Shown piece by piece: positions 17,736 to 27,149 of a stretch of DNA of 64,000 bases. Under the pieces are notes generated by a model. It worked only from the letters and a program-made list of their open reading frames with translations, was not told the DNA's origin and did not search any database. Position 1 is the stretch's first letter, and each line of letters starts with the position of its first letter. The DNA lies in the NCBI GenBank assembly GCA_903926465.1, contig CAIYJE010000020.1:1-64000 (forward strand), written 5' to 3'. This DNA is from an uncultured Planctomycetales bacterium (GTDB lineage Bacteria > Planctomycetota > Planctomycetia > Isosphaerales > Isosphaeraceae). Position numbers and translations under genes: made by a program.

Positions 17736-20700
17736 TCAGATCACCGGGGGCTTCGGGTCTTTGGGGTGAATGAGCCAGTAGCTGACCGGGATCACAAACA
17801 GAGTGAAGATAGTTGATGCGAACAGCCCGAAGATCAGCGACCAGGCCAAGCCCGAGAAGATCGGGTCGAGCACAATCGGAATACTGGAGAGCATGGCCGC
17901 GCCGGCGGTCAGTAAAATCGGCCGCATGCGCACCACTCGGCTTTCCATGATGGCATCAAACAGCGGACGCCCCTTCTTGACCGACTGGCCAATGAAGTCG
18001 ACCAGAATAATCGCATCGCGAGTGACAATACCTGAGAGCGCGATCATTCCAATCATAGCTGTGGCCGTGAATAAGACTGGGTCGGTGTAACCGCCAATCA
18101 CCTGACCAGAGACATGATTCAAGAGCCAGAAGCCCGGCATCACACCCAAAATGGTGAGCGGGATCGCCAGCATGACAACCAGCGGGATCAGGAACGAGCC
18201 GGTTTGCATGACCAGAATGACATATATCATCACCATGGCCGCGGCAAACGCCAGGCCCAGATCACGGAACACGTCCAGCGTGATCTTCCACTCCCCTTCC
18301 CCGCTGAAGCCAACCTGAATTCCTTCAGGAACCGACCAGGGCAAGCCGCCGCCATTGAGAATGAACGTGCGTTCGTTGAGCGGGCGTGGCTGGCCGGTCA
18401 ACACCCAGCCGCCGTCTGCTGATTTCTGAACCGGCTGGCCCTGGGGGGGCGGTGTTGCGTTTGGTTGGCGGTCAAACAAAACGTCCAGCACGCACTCGGC
18501 CGGCGTCCGGCCCAGCGTTTCTCCGGTCACGTACACCACGCGTTCGAGATTCTTGTGGTAAATCGTCTGGTCCACACGCGCGGTCTCCCAGCGACCAAGT
18601 TCTGAGATTGGTGTGAACTGACCGGTGCGCCCTTTGACGCGAATGGCAGACAGGTCTTGGGGACTGGAGCGGATGGCACGCGGCAAGCGCAACTCAATTC
18701 GCAAGGGATTGCGTTCCCCCTCTAGCCGCACCGTGCCCGCATCGCCCCCAGCCAGCACCAGGCGCAGTGTGCGGGCAATGTCCTCGACCGATACGCCGTT
18801 GAGCGCGGCCTTCTCTTGATCGGTCACAAACACCAGTTTCTGGGCAGGTGATTCCACCGTGTCGTCGACCTCGGCCACACCGGGCTCAAGGCGAAGCCGG
18901 TGGCCCACCGTATCCGCGGCATGGATCAGGTCTTCATACGAGTTTTCCGCACGACCGGAAACCTCGGCCACCAGTGACGAGAGTACCGGCGGGCCCGGCG
19001 GCAACTCCACAACCTTGAGCCGGGCCTGGTGTTTGTTCGCCAGGGCGGTCAGGCTGTCATGAATCCGCAGGGCAATTCCGTGGCTCTGGGTGGTGCGATG
19101 CTTCTTGCCCACCAGGTTCACCCGAAGTTCGGCGTTGTGCGGCTGCTGGCGCAGGTAGTAGTGCCGTACCAGGCCGTTGAAGTCGATCGGGCTGGCCAGG
19201 CCGACGTAACTCACATAGTCGGTAACCTCGGGAATCTGAGCCACGGCGGCCTCGAATTCGCCCAGGGCGGCATTGGTTCGTTCGAGCGTGGTCCCCTCCT
19301 CGAAGTCCAGCACCAGCAGCAGCTCGTTCTTGTTGTCGAACGGGAGCATTTTCAAGGGCACCACGCGCATGGCCGCCAGGCCGGCCGCGGCGGCCGTGAG
19401 CAGGGCAATGACCAGAAGAAATGAGATTGCCGCCAGCCTGGAGCTGATCAAGGGGGCCATCAGCGGGCGAAACAGCTTATACAGAAAGGTCTGGCGAATG
19501 GCCTCGAAGTCATCCTCGTCACCATGGCCGTGCCCGTGCCCGGCGGCCGCTTCCTGATTGAACTTCTTGTGCAAGAACTGATAAGCGAGCCACGGGGTAA
19601 TGGTGAAGGCCACCACCATAGACATCAGCATGGCCACGGGCACGTTGAGGGCCATGGGTGCCATGTAGGGGCCCATCATGCCGGTGATGAAGAACATGGG
19701 CAAAAAGCTCACGATGACCGCCAGCGTGGCACTGATCAAGGGGGGCCGAATTTCGGCCACCGCTTCCAGCACAATGTCGCGGGTGGCTCGGCCACGCATG
19801 GCGAAGTGCCTGGCAATATTCTCGACATCGACAATCGGATCGTCGACCAGCAGGCCCAGAGACAGGATTAAGGCAAACAGAGTGACCCGGTTGATGGTGT
19901 AGCCAAACAGCAGGTTCACGCCGAGCGTCAATCCGAACACCACCGGCACGGCCACGGCCACAATAATCGCCTCTCGCCAGCCCAGGCTCAGCGTGAGCAG
20001 CGCAATAACAATGGCAATGGCAACCCAAAGGCCTTCCACAAGCTCGTTCACCTTGTCGTCGGCGGTTAGCCCCGAGTTCCGCGTGATCACAAGGTCCATA
20101 TCGGTGGGAATCACGTCCTGGCGCAAGGCCTCGGCAGCCTTCAGCACCGACTCGGCCACCGCCACCGCATTGGTCCCCTTCTGCTTGGAAACGGCCAGGG
20201 TGACGGCCGGTTGCGCGCCGGCAGTCGGCCTTGGCTCCGCCTCTTGGTCGTGATCATGTTCGTTCGCGATGTCAGGCCGGCCAACTTCGGTGCCAGGGAA
20301 ACCGAGAGGGGCGTGGAACCCGCGGGCGGGCCCCCACCCGTGGCGCAGGTAGGTGGTTACTTCGGCGGGCCCGTCGGTCACGGTGGCCACGTCTTTCAGG
20401 AACACGGGGCGGCCATTGAACACGCCCACCACCAGTTCTGGCAATCGCTCGGGCCGATCGGCGGCCACACCCCCTTCGACCTTGTACAGGGTGTCATTGC
20501 GCGTGAATTCGCCGGCCGGGTGGGTGATGTTGGCCCCCCGGAGCGTGGCCTGGATTTCAAGCGGGCTCAGGGCGTAGGCCTGAAGCCGTTCGGGATCGAG
20601 GTCAATCCGAACGGTCCGGGGTTCGCCTCCTACCACATAGGCCCTGGATACCCCCGGTAGTGCCGAGAGTCGCTGAACCGCTTCTTCGCCCACCCGCCGC

Positions 20701-21224
20701 AGAGAGTAGGAATCGGTGTGGTCACCGGCCAGGGTCAGCGTTACCACGGGTACGTCGTCAATTTCCACCGGCTTCACCACCCAGCTTGCCACGGCCGGCG
20801 GGATGATATCTTGGCTCTCATTGATCATCTTGAACAGCTTGACCAGGCTGCGCTCACGATCTTGTCCCACGTAGAACCGAACCGTGATCACCGCCTGATT
20901 GGGCCTTGACATGCTGTAGACATATTCTACGCCGTCGATCTGATAGAGAATCCGCTCCAGGGGGTTGGCCACCAGTTGTTCAACCTGGGCTGCGGAGTAG
21001 CCGGGGGCGTTCACCATCACGTCGGCCAGCGGCACCACAATTTGTGGGTCTTCTTCACGCGCTGTCAGAAAAAGGGCCGCCAGCCCAATCAGCACCGAGA
21101 CCACAATCAGAATGATTGAGAAGTTGTTATCCAGAAAGATATGAACAATACCGTTCAGCAGGTCATGTTTTTTGGGCTCAACCGTGGAGCCAGCGGCCTG
21201 CGAGGTGATTTCATGATGGCTCAT
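17736..21224 (-). CDS. RND-family efflux permease (HAE1-like)
   Basis: 1162 aa, inner-membrane proton-driven efflux subunit. It starts with a cytosolic stretch and first helix (FSIILIVVSVLIGLAALFL), then porter domain motifs (ADVMVNAPGYSAAQVEQLVANPLE, split across the domain start). The TM4 region GLLVDDPIVDVENIARHF has the paired aspartates used for proton relay in AcrB-type pumps. The family is usually 1020-1050 aa; the excess includes two charged His-rich loops. One is in the first porter half (NEHDHDQEAEPRPT), one in the cytoplasmic loop (GHGHGHGDEDDFEAI). ATGA overlap with the adaptor gene shows coupling. No outer-membrane factor gene follows. Substrate is unknown; the His-rich loops may bind metal. 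Confidence 0.92.
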   Translation of the reverse strand: MSHHEITSQAAGSTVEPKKHDLLNGIVHIFLDNNFSIILIVVSVLIGLAALFLTAREEDPQIVVPLADVMVNAPGYSAAQVEQLVANPLERILYQIDGVEYVYSMSRPNQAVITVRFYVGQDRERSLVKLFKMINESQDIIPPAVASWVVKPVEIDDVPVVTLTLAGDHTDSYSLRRVGEEAVQRLSALPGVSRAYVVGGEPRTVRIDLDPERLQAYALSPLEIQATLRGANITHPAGEFTRNDTLYKVEGGVAADRPERLPELVVGVFNGRPVFLKDVATVTDGPAEVTTYLRHGWGPARGFHAPLGFPGTEVGRPDIANEHDHDQEAEPRPTAGAQPAVTLAVSKQKGTNAVAVAESVLKAAEALRQDVIPTDMDLVITRNSGLTADDKVNELVEGLWVAIAIVIALLTLSLGWREAIIVAVAVPVVFGLTLGVNLLFGYTINRVTLFALILSLGLLVDDPIVDVENIARHFAMRGRATRDIVLEAVAEIRPPLISATLAVIVSFLPMFFITGMMGPYMAPMALNVPVAMLMSMVVAFTITPWLAYQFLHKKFNQEAAAGHGHGHGDEDDFEAIRQTFLYKLFRPLMAPLISSRLAAISFLLVIALLTAAAAGLAAMRVVPLKMLPFDNKNELLLVLDFEEGTTLERTNAALGEFEAAVAQIPEVTDYVSYVGLASPIDFNGLVRHYYLRQQPHNAELRVNLVGKKHRTTQSHGIALRIHDSLTALANKHQARLKVVELPPGPPVLSSLVAEVSGRAENSYEDLIHAADTVGHRLRLEPGVAEVDDTVESPAQKLVFVTDQEKAALNGVSVEDIARTLRLVLAGGDAGTVRLEGERNPLRIELRLPRAIRSSPQDLSAIRVKGRTGQFTPISELGRWETARVDQTIYHKNLERVVYVTGETLGRTPAECVLDVLFDRQPNATPPPQGQPVQKSADGGWVLTGQPRPLNERTFILNGGGLPWSVPEGIQVGFSGEGEWKITLDVFRDLGLAFAAAMVMIYVILVMQTGSFLIPLVVMLAIPLTILGVMPGFWLLNHVSGQVIGGYTDPVLFTATAMIGMIALSGIVTRDAIILVDFIGQSVKKGRPLFDAIMESRVVRMRPILLTAGAAMLSSIPIVLDPIFSGLAWSLIFGLFASTIFTLFVIPVSYWLIHPKDPKPPVI

Positions 21225-22363
21225 GACTGGCCCCCGGGCTTGCGTTCCGTGGACGGCTTGTTTAGAAGCACATGGTCGTCTGGGCTCAGGCCAGAGAGCA
21301 CTTCACGCCCTTCTTGCAAGCGGCGTCCCAGTTGCACGGAACGGCGACGGATCCGGCCGTTTTCCACCACGTCCACTTCATCAAGCTGCCCAATTTTGCG
21401 GATGGCGTCGGTAGGCACCACCAGCACCTCTTCCTCTTCGAGCGGGATAAAGATGCGGCCGAACATGCCACTGTAGATATTGGGGGGACAGGGGCCGGTC
21501 ACCTTCACCTGAAACGACCGGCTTTCGGCCTGTGCCTCGGGCACAATTTCGCTCACCGTTGCGCGACAGGTGTAGCCAAAGGTGTCAATTTGGGCGGTCA
21601 GTTCCTGGCCCACCTGAAGCTTCAATGCCAGGGTTTCTCGAACCGTGGCCACCAGTTGCATGCGGCTGGGGTCATACATGCTTACCAGCGGCTGGCCCTG
21701 GCTCACAGTATCGCCCACGTTCACTTTCTTATCCACAATACGGCCCGAAAGCGGAGCCCGCACGGTGGCATAATCTTCCAGGATGCGGGTTTCCTCCACC
21801 GCCCGCTGAGAGCGATCGAGTTCGGCCTTGGCCGTGGTCAGGGCCGTGTTGGCCAGATCCAGGTCGCTCTGGGTAATCGACTCACGCGCCCGCAGCCGGG
21901 CGGCCCGGCCCTGTTCCAGCACCGCCTGATCATATTTGGCTCTGGCAGATTTTTCAGTGGCCTGAGCCTGTTCAAACTTGGACTGGAGATCGGCCTTGTC
22001 CAGCACCACCAGCACGTCGCCCTGTTTCACATCCTGGCCAGCTTTCACCCGCACCTCTTCAACCCTGGCCAGAATCTTGGACGCCACCACCGCCTCATAG
22101 ACTGCGCGAATGCTTCCCACCGCCGACTCCTCACGCGGCCGCCGGATCAATTTCACCACCCCCTGGGCAGGCTCAGCCCCAGCGAACGCGGCCAGTTCTG
22201 AGCTTGGCTTCGCCCGTGGCAGGATCTTGGGCTCAAAATAACCCGCCAGCACCAGCATCAGTGCCACAATTCCGGCGGCAAAAAACGCGGTGAGCGCCAG
22301 CGTGAGCACGCCTCGCAACACCGCACGCGAAGGCCGGGGCTTGAACTCGGTCGCCAAGACCAT
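21221..22363 (-). CDS. RND efflux periplasmic adaptor (HlyD/MFP family)
   Basis: 380 aa from an ATG at 22363 preceded by AGGAAGGGA; the longer frame to 22447 lacks a ribosome site. N-terminal membrane anchor (LTLALTAFFAAGIVALMLVLA), lipoyl half-motifs (VKAGQDVKQGDVLVVLDKAD and VRAPLSGRIVDKKVNVGDTV), a coiled-coil hairpin between them, then beta-barrel and membrane-proximal domains. It links the permease to an outer-membrane channel. Transcribed ahead of the permease from the promoter at 22475-22503. Confidence 0.92.
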   Translation of the reverse strand: MVLATEFKPRPSRAVLRGVLTLALTAFFAAGIVALMLVLAGYFEPKILPRAKPSSELAAFAGAEPAQGVVKLIRRPREESAVGSIRAVYEAVVASKILARVEEVRVKAGQDVKQGDVLVVLDKADLQSKFEQAQATEKSARAKYDQAVLEQGRAARLRARESITQSDLDLANTALTTAKAELDRSQRAVEETRILEDYATVRAPLSGRIVDKKVNVGDTVSQGQPLVSMYDPSRMQLVATVRETLALKLQVGQELTAQIDTFGYTCRATVSEIVPEAQAESRSFQVKVTGPCPPNIYSGMFGRIFIPLEEEEVLVVPTDAIRKIGQLDEVDVVENGRIRRRSVQLGRRLQEGREVLSGLSPDDHVLLNKPSTERKPGGQS

Positions 22364-22474
22364 TGAGATTCCCTTCCTGAACCGGCGCTGCCACCGGAGG
22401 ATAATCGCTGGATAACCGTCACTACCCACCCGCCTTAGGGTTCCCACGGAACGGGGAACTCAAGACTAAATACT

Positions 22475-22503
22475 ACTATATTCCAAAACAGTTATCTTGT
22501 CAA
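22475..22503 (-). promoter_or_regulatory. Near-consensus sigma70 promoter of the RND operon
   Basis: On the minus strand: TTGACA (22503-22498), exactly 17 nt, TATAGT (22480-22475), about 110 nt before the adaptor start. Such a strong site usually needs a repressor; no regulator gene is adjacent and no clear operator palindrome is visible. Confidence 0.7.
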
Positions 22504-22708
22504 GCGTGGCGGTGGTCTCGGGTCAGGAACCCGGGCCTGGCCAAGGAGCACCAGCGGGGCTGACCGGTTACAGATGGCGCAATCTCAGCCGTGGAACCGA
22601 ACCACAGGGCCGCTTCCACGCCTGTATAAATCCCTACGTGGCCGGCCCACTCTCCCAGGAGGGAGTGGCCCAGCAGAACGATCCCGGACGCGCTGGTGGG
22701 GATGGCCC

Positions 22709-22963
22709 TTACTTGGCGCTATCGCGGATCAATCCACGCCATTCGCAAATATTGCAAATGTATTTCTGACAAGAAATCTTCCAGGTCAGCATTTCCTCCA
22801 GACCATTGCGATGAACGACCTGAAGATGCGTATCCTTCAGACAATACGGGCAGCAGTACTTGGAGTGCAGCAACGACGTGTAGGGGATCGCTGAATAGAT
22901 CTGGTACATGAACCGGGTCTTGATCTTGATGGTACGCCGACGGCTGCGAGTTTTCGAAGGCAT
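22709..22963 (-). CDS. Small zinc-ribbon protein, 84 aa
   Basis: Frame from ATG 22963 begins with a basic segment (MPSKTRSRRRTIKIKTRF) and contains two CxxC knuckles, CCPYC near residue 40 and CNICEWRG near the C-terminus, about 30 residues apart: a zinc-ribbon layout. An upstream in-frame TTG is possible but has no better ribosome site. The basic N-terminus suggests nucleic-acid binding. I do not recognise a named family. It stands alone between the efflux operon and the ExbD genes. Confidence 0.55.
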   Translation of the reverse strand: MPSKTRSRRRTIKIKTRFMYQIYSAIPYTSLLHSKYCCPYCLKDTHLQVVHRNGLEEMLTWKISCQKYICNICEWRGLIRDSAK

Positions 22964-23204
22964 CGCGTAGTTCCACAAGTCTTTGACAAATCGAAGCTTG
23001 TCCAGAATCCTTCGGTCACCGCGATGTTTTTATCCTACATTGCAAATGTCCGACCTATGAATTTCAACACTCCGAGATGGCGGTGTCAAGCTGCTGTAAT
23101 TTTTTGTTGAACATGAGCAACATTGTCGCTTCCCAAGAAACCCGCAGGTCACTCGATTCCACTCCGGGCGATGGCGTGTCAAATCAGCGAGTTCGGTGCA
23201 GAAA

Positions 23205-24272
23205 TCACTCTTCCGCCATCAGCTTGCCCACCTTGATGGTCAGGCCGATCTCGTTGGCCGCATCATAGGCGGCCACCACGTGTTTATGGGCGGTGGCCGT
23301 ATCGGCCATGATCAGCATGGTGAGCCGGCCGGTCTCGTCCCGGGCCTTGCGGAGTTCGGGAATCATATTTTCAGGGGCCACCGGCTTGTGATCGACCTGA
23401 ACCTGACCAAGCTTGTCGATCTCGACCAGGATATTTTCGTTGGAGAGGTCTTCGACGGTGCGGGCCACCGCCTGTTCGGCCGATTTCTCTTTGTCGGGGT
23501 TGGGCGTGGGGATCTCCATGCTTTTGAAGAACACCGAGGCGGCCGTGACAATAAAGAACATGATCAACTGAAACGCCACGTCGGCCATGGCCGCCAGGTC
23601 GAGATCTTCTTCCTTCTCTTTGCCGCCCCGGGGAGCCAGGGTAAACCCGGCCGCTTCGGCATCTTCGGTCAGGGGATCTTCGTTCTCGTCATCCCAGTCT
23701 TCCACAGCAACCGCTTCCGCGGCCGCAACCGGTGCCGGCCTGGACGACGTGCCACCACCTGGAGGCCGAGCAGCTTCTGCGGGCTTGGCCCCGGCTGGTG
23801 GCGGTTCTGCAGGGCGCTTGCGAGGTTTGGGTGACGCGTTCTCGCGGGCCATTTCCTCGGTCAACTCGCGCAGTTCGCTGCGATCTTGATTGGTGATGGG
23901 CACCCGGGTGGGGTTGGCCGGCGCAAAGGATTGAGCCTCGTCGAGATCATCGAGCAAGACGGCCGTGGGAATGTCACGGGGCGGCGGCTGGAGATCTGAG
24001 GCGGGCGGCTTTCGGTCGGACCTGGCAGCAGCAGCCATCAGGGCCGGAATCTCGGCAATCCGCTTCCAGCCCTCACTGGAGCCGCTGGGGCGAGCCAGGT
24101 CATCTTGCCTGAGTTCACCCCGAGAAATGGCGGCGCGCACATCGTCGGCGGTAAAACCTCGCTGCGCTTCCAGCCGATCGGTGTGGAAAACATCCCAGAT
24201 GTCCAAGGGGCGGCTAACCTCCCAATCCCAGACGTTCCGCCAGGTCAGGGAACTCCCCCGCCCGTTCTGCAC
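23205..24272 (-). CDS. ExbD/TolR-like protein with N-terminal GYF-like domain
   Basis: 355 aa. Residues about 20-80 (GFTADDVRAAISRGELRQDD ... GWKRIAEIPAL) match the GYF-2/DUF4339 pattern often fused to planctomycete membrane proteins. A Pro/Ala-rich linker follows, then the ExbD part: AAMADVAFQLIMFFIVTAAS as the single helix with the critical Asp before it, and a periplasmic domain ending IGLTIKVGKLMAEE. ExbD works with ExbB as a proton-driven motor. The long frame needs a GTG at 24272, while the ATGA overlap used elsewhere in this genome (ATG 24276) opens a different frame that stops after 20 codons. The true N-terminus is therefore uncertain. Confidence 0.82.
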   Translation of the reverse strand: MQNGRGSSLTWRNVWDWEVSRPLDIWDVFHTDRLEAQRGFTADDVRAAISRGELRQDDLARPSGSSEGWKRIAEIPALMAAAARSDRKPPASDLQPPPRDIPTAVLLDDLDEAQSFAPANPTRVPITNQDRSELRELTEEMARENASPKPRKRPAEPPPAGAKPAEAARPPGGGTSSRPAPVAAAEAVAVEDWDDENEDPLTEDAEAAGFTLAPRGGKEKEEDLDLAAMADVAFQLIMFFIVTAASVFFKSMEIPTPNPDKEKSAEQAVARTVEDLSNENILVEIDKLGQVQVDHKPVAPENMIPELRKARDETGRLTMLIMADTATAHKHVVAAYDAANEIGLTIKVGKLMAEE

Positions 24273-24719
24273 TCATCTCAATTCCTCAACACCCACGTGA
24301 ATTGAGATCCCCTCCACCTTGGCAGCGGCCCCCGCCACCCGTAACACCTCGCCGTGCGGCACCTCGCCATCGGCCTGAATCACCACCCGGCGCTTGCCGC
24401 CGGCCACGGCCTCTTCCACCTTCTGCTGGATCTGGTCCGAATCTGCAAGCTGCTTGTCGGCGTCGAGCTTGGTCCCCAGATAAACCCCAGCGGCCCCGCC
24501 TGCGGATTCGGGGGGGGCAACCGTCAAAACGATTGAGTCTGACTCTTCAACTCCCACGCCGTGCTTGGCGGCCGGCATGTTGACCGCCGATTCCATGGAG
24601 ACCTGATAGGTCAGCAGCAGAAACGTCAATAACTGAAAGATGACGTCGACCATGGCCGTAAGGTCCAGATGGTCGTCGCCAGACTGTCCCAGGTCGCGGA
24701 GTTGTTGTTGCAGCAGCAT
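24273..24719 (-). CDS. exbD: ExbD/TolR biopolymer transport protein
   Basis: 148 aa, standard length. Short cytosolic N-terminus, helix LDLTAMVDVIFQLLTFLLLT with the conserved Asp of the TolR/ExbD proton path, then a periplasmic domain ending EGISIHVGVEELR. It lies 34 nt after the ExbB-like gene and directly before the second ExbD. Two different ExbD-type subunits with one ExbB suggest a heteromeric motor. Confidence 0.9.
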   Translation of the reverse strand: MLLQQQLRDLGQSGDDHLDLTAMVDVIFQLLTFLLLTYQVSMESAVNMPAAKHGVGVEESDSIVLTVAPPESAGGAAGVYLGTKLDADKQLADSDQIQQKVEEAVAGGKRRVVIQADGEVPHGEVLRVAGAAAKVEGISIHVGVEELR

Positions 24720-24753
24720 GGTACGTCAAGCTCACAGGCGCTTGGGCTCAGGC

Positions 24754-25485
24754 TTAGCGGGGCAAAACGACGCGAGAACGCGAGGCGGGCGTTCGGGGCC
24801 CGGTCTCTTGCTGCTCAAGAATCTCAAGAAAGTCTGAGAGATGGCGTTCGGTCCGGTCTCTCAGGTGACGCAGCTTGGCCTGGGCGTCATTGGCCAGGAT
24901 CATCATCGGATTGGAGATGATGAGGCCGGCAGCGGTGGTCCAAAGGCCGATACTGATCGACTGGGCCAGGGCCGAGGGATCAGGCTTGCCACCCGAACCC
25001 ATGCGGGCGAAGGCCGCAATCATCCCCATGACCGTTCCCAGCAGCCCGAGCAACGGGCCCATGCGTGCGGCCGTGGCCAGCGATGCCAGCCGGTTCTCAA
25101 GGCCGCTGATCACCTCGGTATGAAAATCGAGAACCAGCAATTGCTTGATCTTGCCCAGCCCCTTGGCACGATTATGCAGGGCCACCGCCATGAGCTGGGC
25201 CAAGGCCGTATGCCAGTGGGTGGGGTTCTGGCAGAGTTCAATGGCCCCTTGCGGATTGTTCTTCACAAGCTGGTCACGGACCTGACCAATAAGCGCTTCG
25301 GCTTCTTTGTTGGTCAGGCTTCGCTTGGCCAGCGTGCGATACAACAAAATGGCGTTATACACAGCCCAGACCGCCAGGATGGCGATCGAGATGTAAATCA
25401 CAATGCCCAGATTTTCGATCAGGGCTGGAATGTCCACTCCGCCCCCGCCTTGTTCGACCGGGGCCGGACTCGTGCTCGTCTGCAT
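24754..25485 (-). CDS. exbB: MotA/TolQ/ExbB proton channel protein
   Basis: 243 aa from an ATG at 25485; the frame runs further to 25680 but that extension looks non-coding. Three membrane helices: IVIYISIAILAVWAVYNAILL, ATAARMGPLLGLLGTVMGMI and ISIGLWTTAAGLIISNPMMI. The MotA_ExbB signature GLLGTVMGMIAAF is intact. Forms the stator with the two ExbD-type proteins downstream, energising outer-membrane transport or envelope upkeep. No TonB or receptor gene is nearby. Confidence 0.9.
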   Translation of the reverse strand: MQTSTSPAPVEQGGGGVDIPALIENLGIVIYISIAILAVWAVYNAILLYRTLAKRSLTNKEAEALIGQVRDQLVKNNPQGAIELCQNPTHWHTALAQLMAVALHNRAKGLGKIKQLLVLDFHTEVISGLENRLASLATAARMGPLLGLLGTVMGMIAAFARMGSGGKPDPSALAQSISIGLWTTAAGLIISNPMMILANDAQAKLRHLRDRTERHLSDFLEILEQQETGPRTPASRSRVVLPR

Positions 25486-26025
25486 CCAGAGATCTCGCGA
25501 GGGTGCCAGGAGGCCCTGAGTGGGGACCCGGGGAAGTGAATCCGGTGGGGGTGGACCGCTCCGGTCGGAACGACCCAGGCCAGAATCGGTGGCTGGGTCG
25601 GATACCAGTTTCCGATACAAGGCTATCTCGCATTCATTCTGACGGCCCACGGCCCGGCTGGCAAGGGACAGAAGTTGCAACCCGCCTGAAGTTGATTGGT
25701 TGCGATTGTGGCGGGTCCGAATTCACATCCCCAAAATGCCAGACTCGGCACCAACTTGCCACCGGACGCCAAATCTGGACCAGATCTGCGTGGTCCACAC
25801 ATCGCCGAACCTGGATGGGGTCCAGACCGTACGAGCGATGCGGCGTATCCCCTGGATTGGCTGGATCTCTTGGCTTGGCGATCGGTCTCTGGGCATACTG
25901 GAAAAAATCACCCAGACGGCTATTCCAGAACTGGGGTAACTTGCCGCTGGCAGTCAGGGTGGCTTGTCCCCCGTTTGGCATTCCATTCTCAGCCTGGGCC
26001 GACTCCCCAAGATGCGGAGACTCTC
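25486..26025. other. Divergent intergenic region, no gene seen
   Basis: About 540 bp between the ExbB start (minus) and the TIGR03032-type gene (plus). Frames on both strands run through it because GC is high, but they lack initiation sites and domain similarity. It should contain both promoters; none is obvious. Confidence 0.5.
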
Positions 26026-27093
26026 TTGGAATCCTCCCCTGCTCCGGCCGACCAACCCTGGCTGGAGGTATCCTGCTCACGCCACCTGACCGGTTGGCTG
26101 GAAGAACATCAGGTCAGTCTGGGCTGCTCCACCTACCATACTGGGAAGATCTTTCTGCTGGGCCGCAAACCGGATGGCCAGCTCGACGTGTTTGAACGAA
26201 CCTTCAGCCGCTGTATGGGCCTGTGCGTAGACGGCCAGGATCTCTGGATGAGCACCGAGTTCCAGATCTGGAAGCTCACCAACCTGTTACCGGCCGGCGA
26301 GCTTTACCGCGGCTATGATCGGCTTTACGTGCCCATGCTGGGGGAAACCACGGGCGATATCGACGTCCATGACATGGTGGTCGAGTCCACCGGGCGGCTG
26401 GTCTACGTGGCAACCATGTTCAATTGCCTGGCCACCAAGGCCGACCGGGCACACTTCACACCGCTCTGGCGCCCGCCGTTTCTGAGCCAACTGGTGGCCG
26501 AAGACCGCTGCCACCTGAACGGCCTGGCCCTGGAAAATGGCCGCTGCAAGTATGTGACGGCAGTCAGTACCTCCGACGTGGTCGATGGCTGGCGAGACCG
26601 GCGCCGAGACGGCGGCGTGGTCATAGAGGTTCCCTCTGGGCAAATCCTCACCTCCGGGCTGTCGATGCCCCACTCGCCCCGCGTTTACCGAGATACGCTT
26701 TGGGTGCTCAACTCCGGAACCGGCTACCTGGGTAAAATTGATCGCCAGACCGGCGCGTTTGAACCGGTGGTTTTCTGCCCAGGCTATCTCCGCGGCCTGG
26801 CGTTTGTGGGAGATTATGCCGTGGTTGGAACGTCCCGACCCCGCCATGACAAAACCTTTGGCGGCCTGGCCGTGGATGAAGAGCTTCGCAAACGGGGCGC
26901 AGAGGCCCGCTGTGGCCTTTTGATCATCCACCTGGGTACCGGCACAATTACCCACTGGGTCCGATTTGAGGGGATGGTCAGCGAACTCTATGATGTGGTT
27001 GTCCTGCCCGGCGTGATCCGCCCGATGGCCTTCGGCTTCAAGACCGACGAGATCCGGCGCAACATTGTGCCGGCCCCCGCAGGCGTGCTGTGA
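26026..27093 (+). CDS. TIGR03032/DUF4915-family beta-propeller-like protein
   Basis: 355 aa from a TTG at 26026 with GGAG 6 nt upstream; no ATG is available at a sensible place. Family hallmarks: GCSTYHTGKIFLLG near the start, FERTFSRCMGLCV, YVPMLGETTGDIDVHDMVVE, FNCLATK, EDRCHLNGLALENG, MPHSPRVY and LWVLNSGTGYLGKID. These proteins are predicted beta-propellers of unknown function, sometimes found near surface-polysaccharide or repeat-protein genes. The C-terminal FGFKTDEIRRNIVPA also fits. Confidence is high for family, low for role. Confidence 0.85.
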   Translation: MESSPAPADQPWLEVSCSRHLTGWLEEHQVSLGCSTYHTGKIFLLGRKPDGQLDVFERTFSRCMGLCVDGQDLWMSTEFQIWKLTNLLPAGELYRGYDRLYVPMLGETTGDIDVHDMVVESTGRLVYVATMFNCLATKADRAHFTPLWRPPFLSQLVAEDRCHLNGLALENGRCKYVTAVSTSDVVDGWRDRRRDGGVVIEVPSGQILTSGLSMPHSPRVYRDTLWVLNSGTGYLGKIDRQTGAFEPVVFCPGYLRGLAFVGDYAVVGTSRPRHDKTFGGLAVDEELRKRGAEARCGLLIIHLGTGTITHWVRFEGMVSELYDVVVLPGVIRPMAFGFKTDEIRRNIVPAPAGVL

Positions 27094-27149
27094 TGGCTCG
27101 TGGCTTGATCCGCTCCTGAAGCATCTGAAACCCCTGGGAATGTCAGCCA

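Noticed and set aside
25696-26025. 110-codon N-terminal extension of the TIGR03032-type protein
   Set aside because: No similarity, different composition; a TTG with GGAG at 26026 gives the family's normal length.
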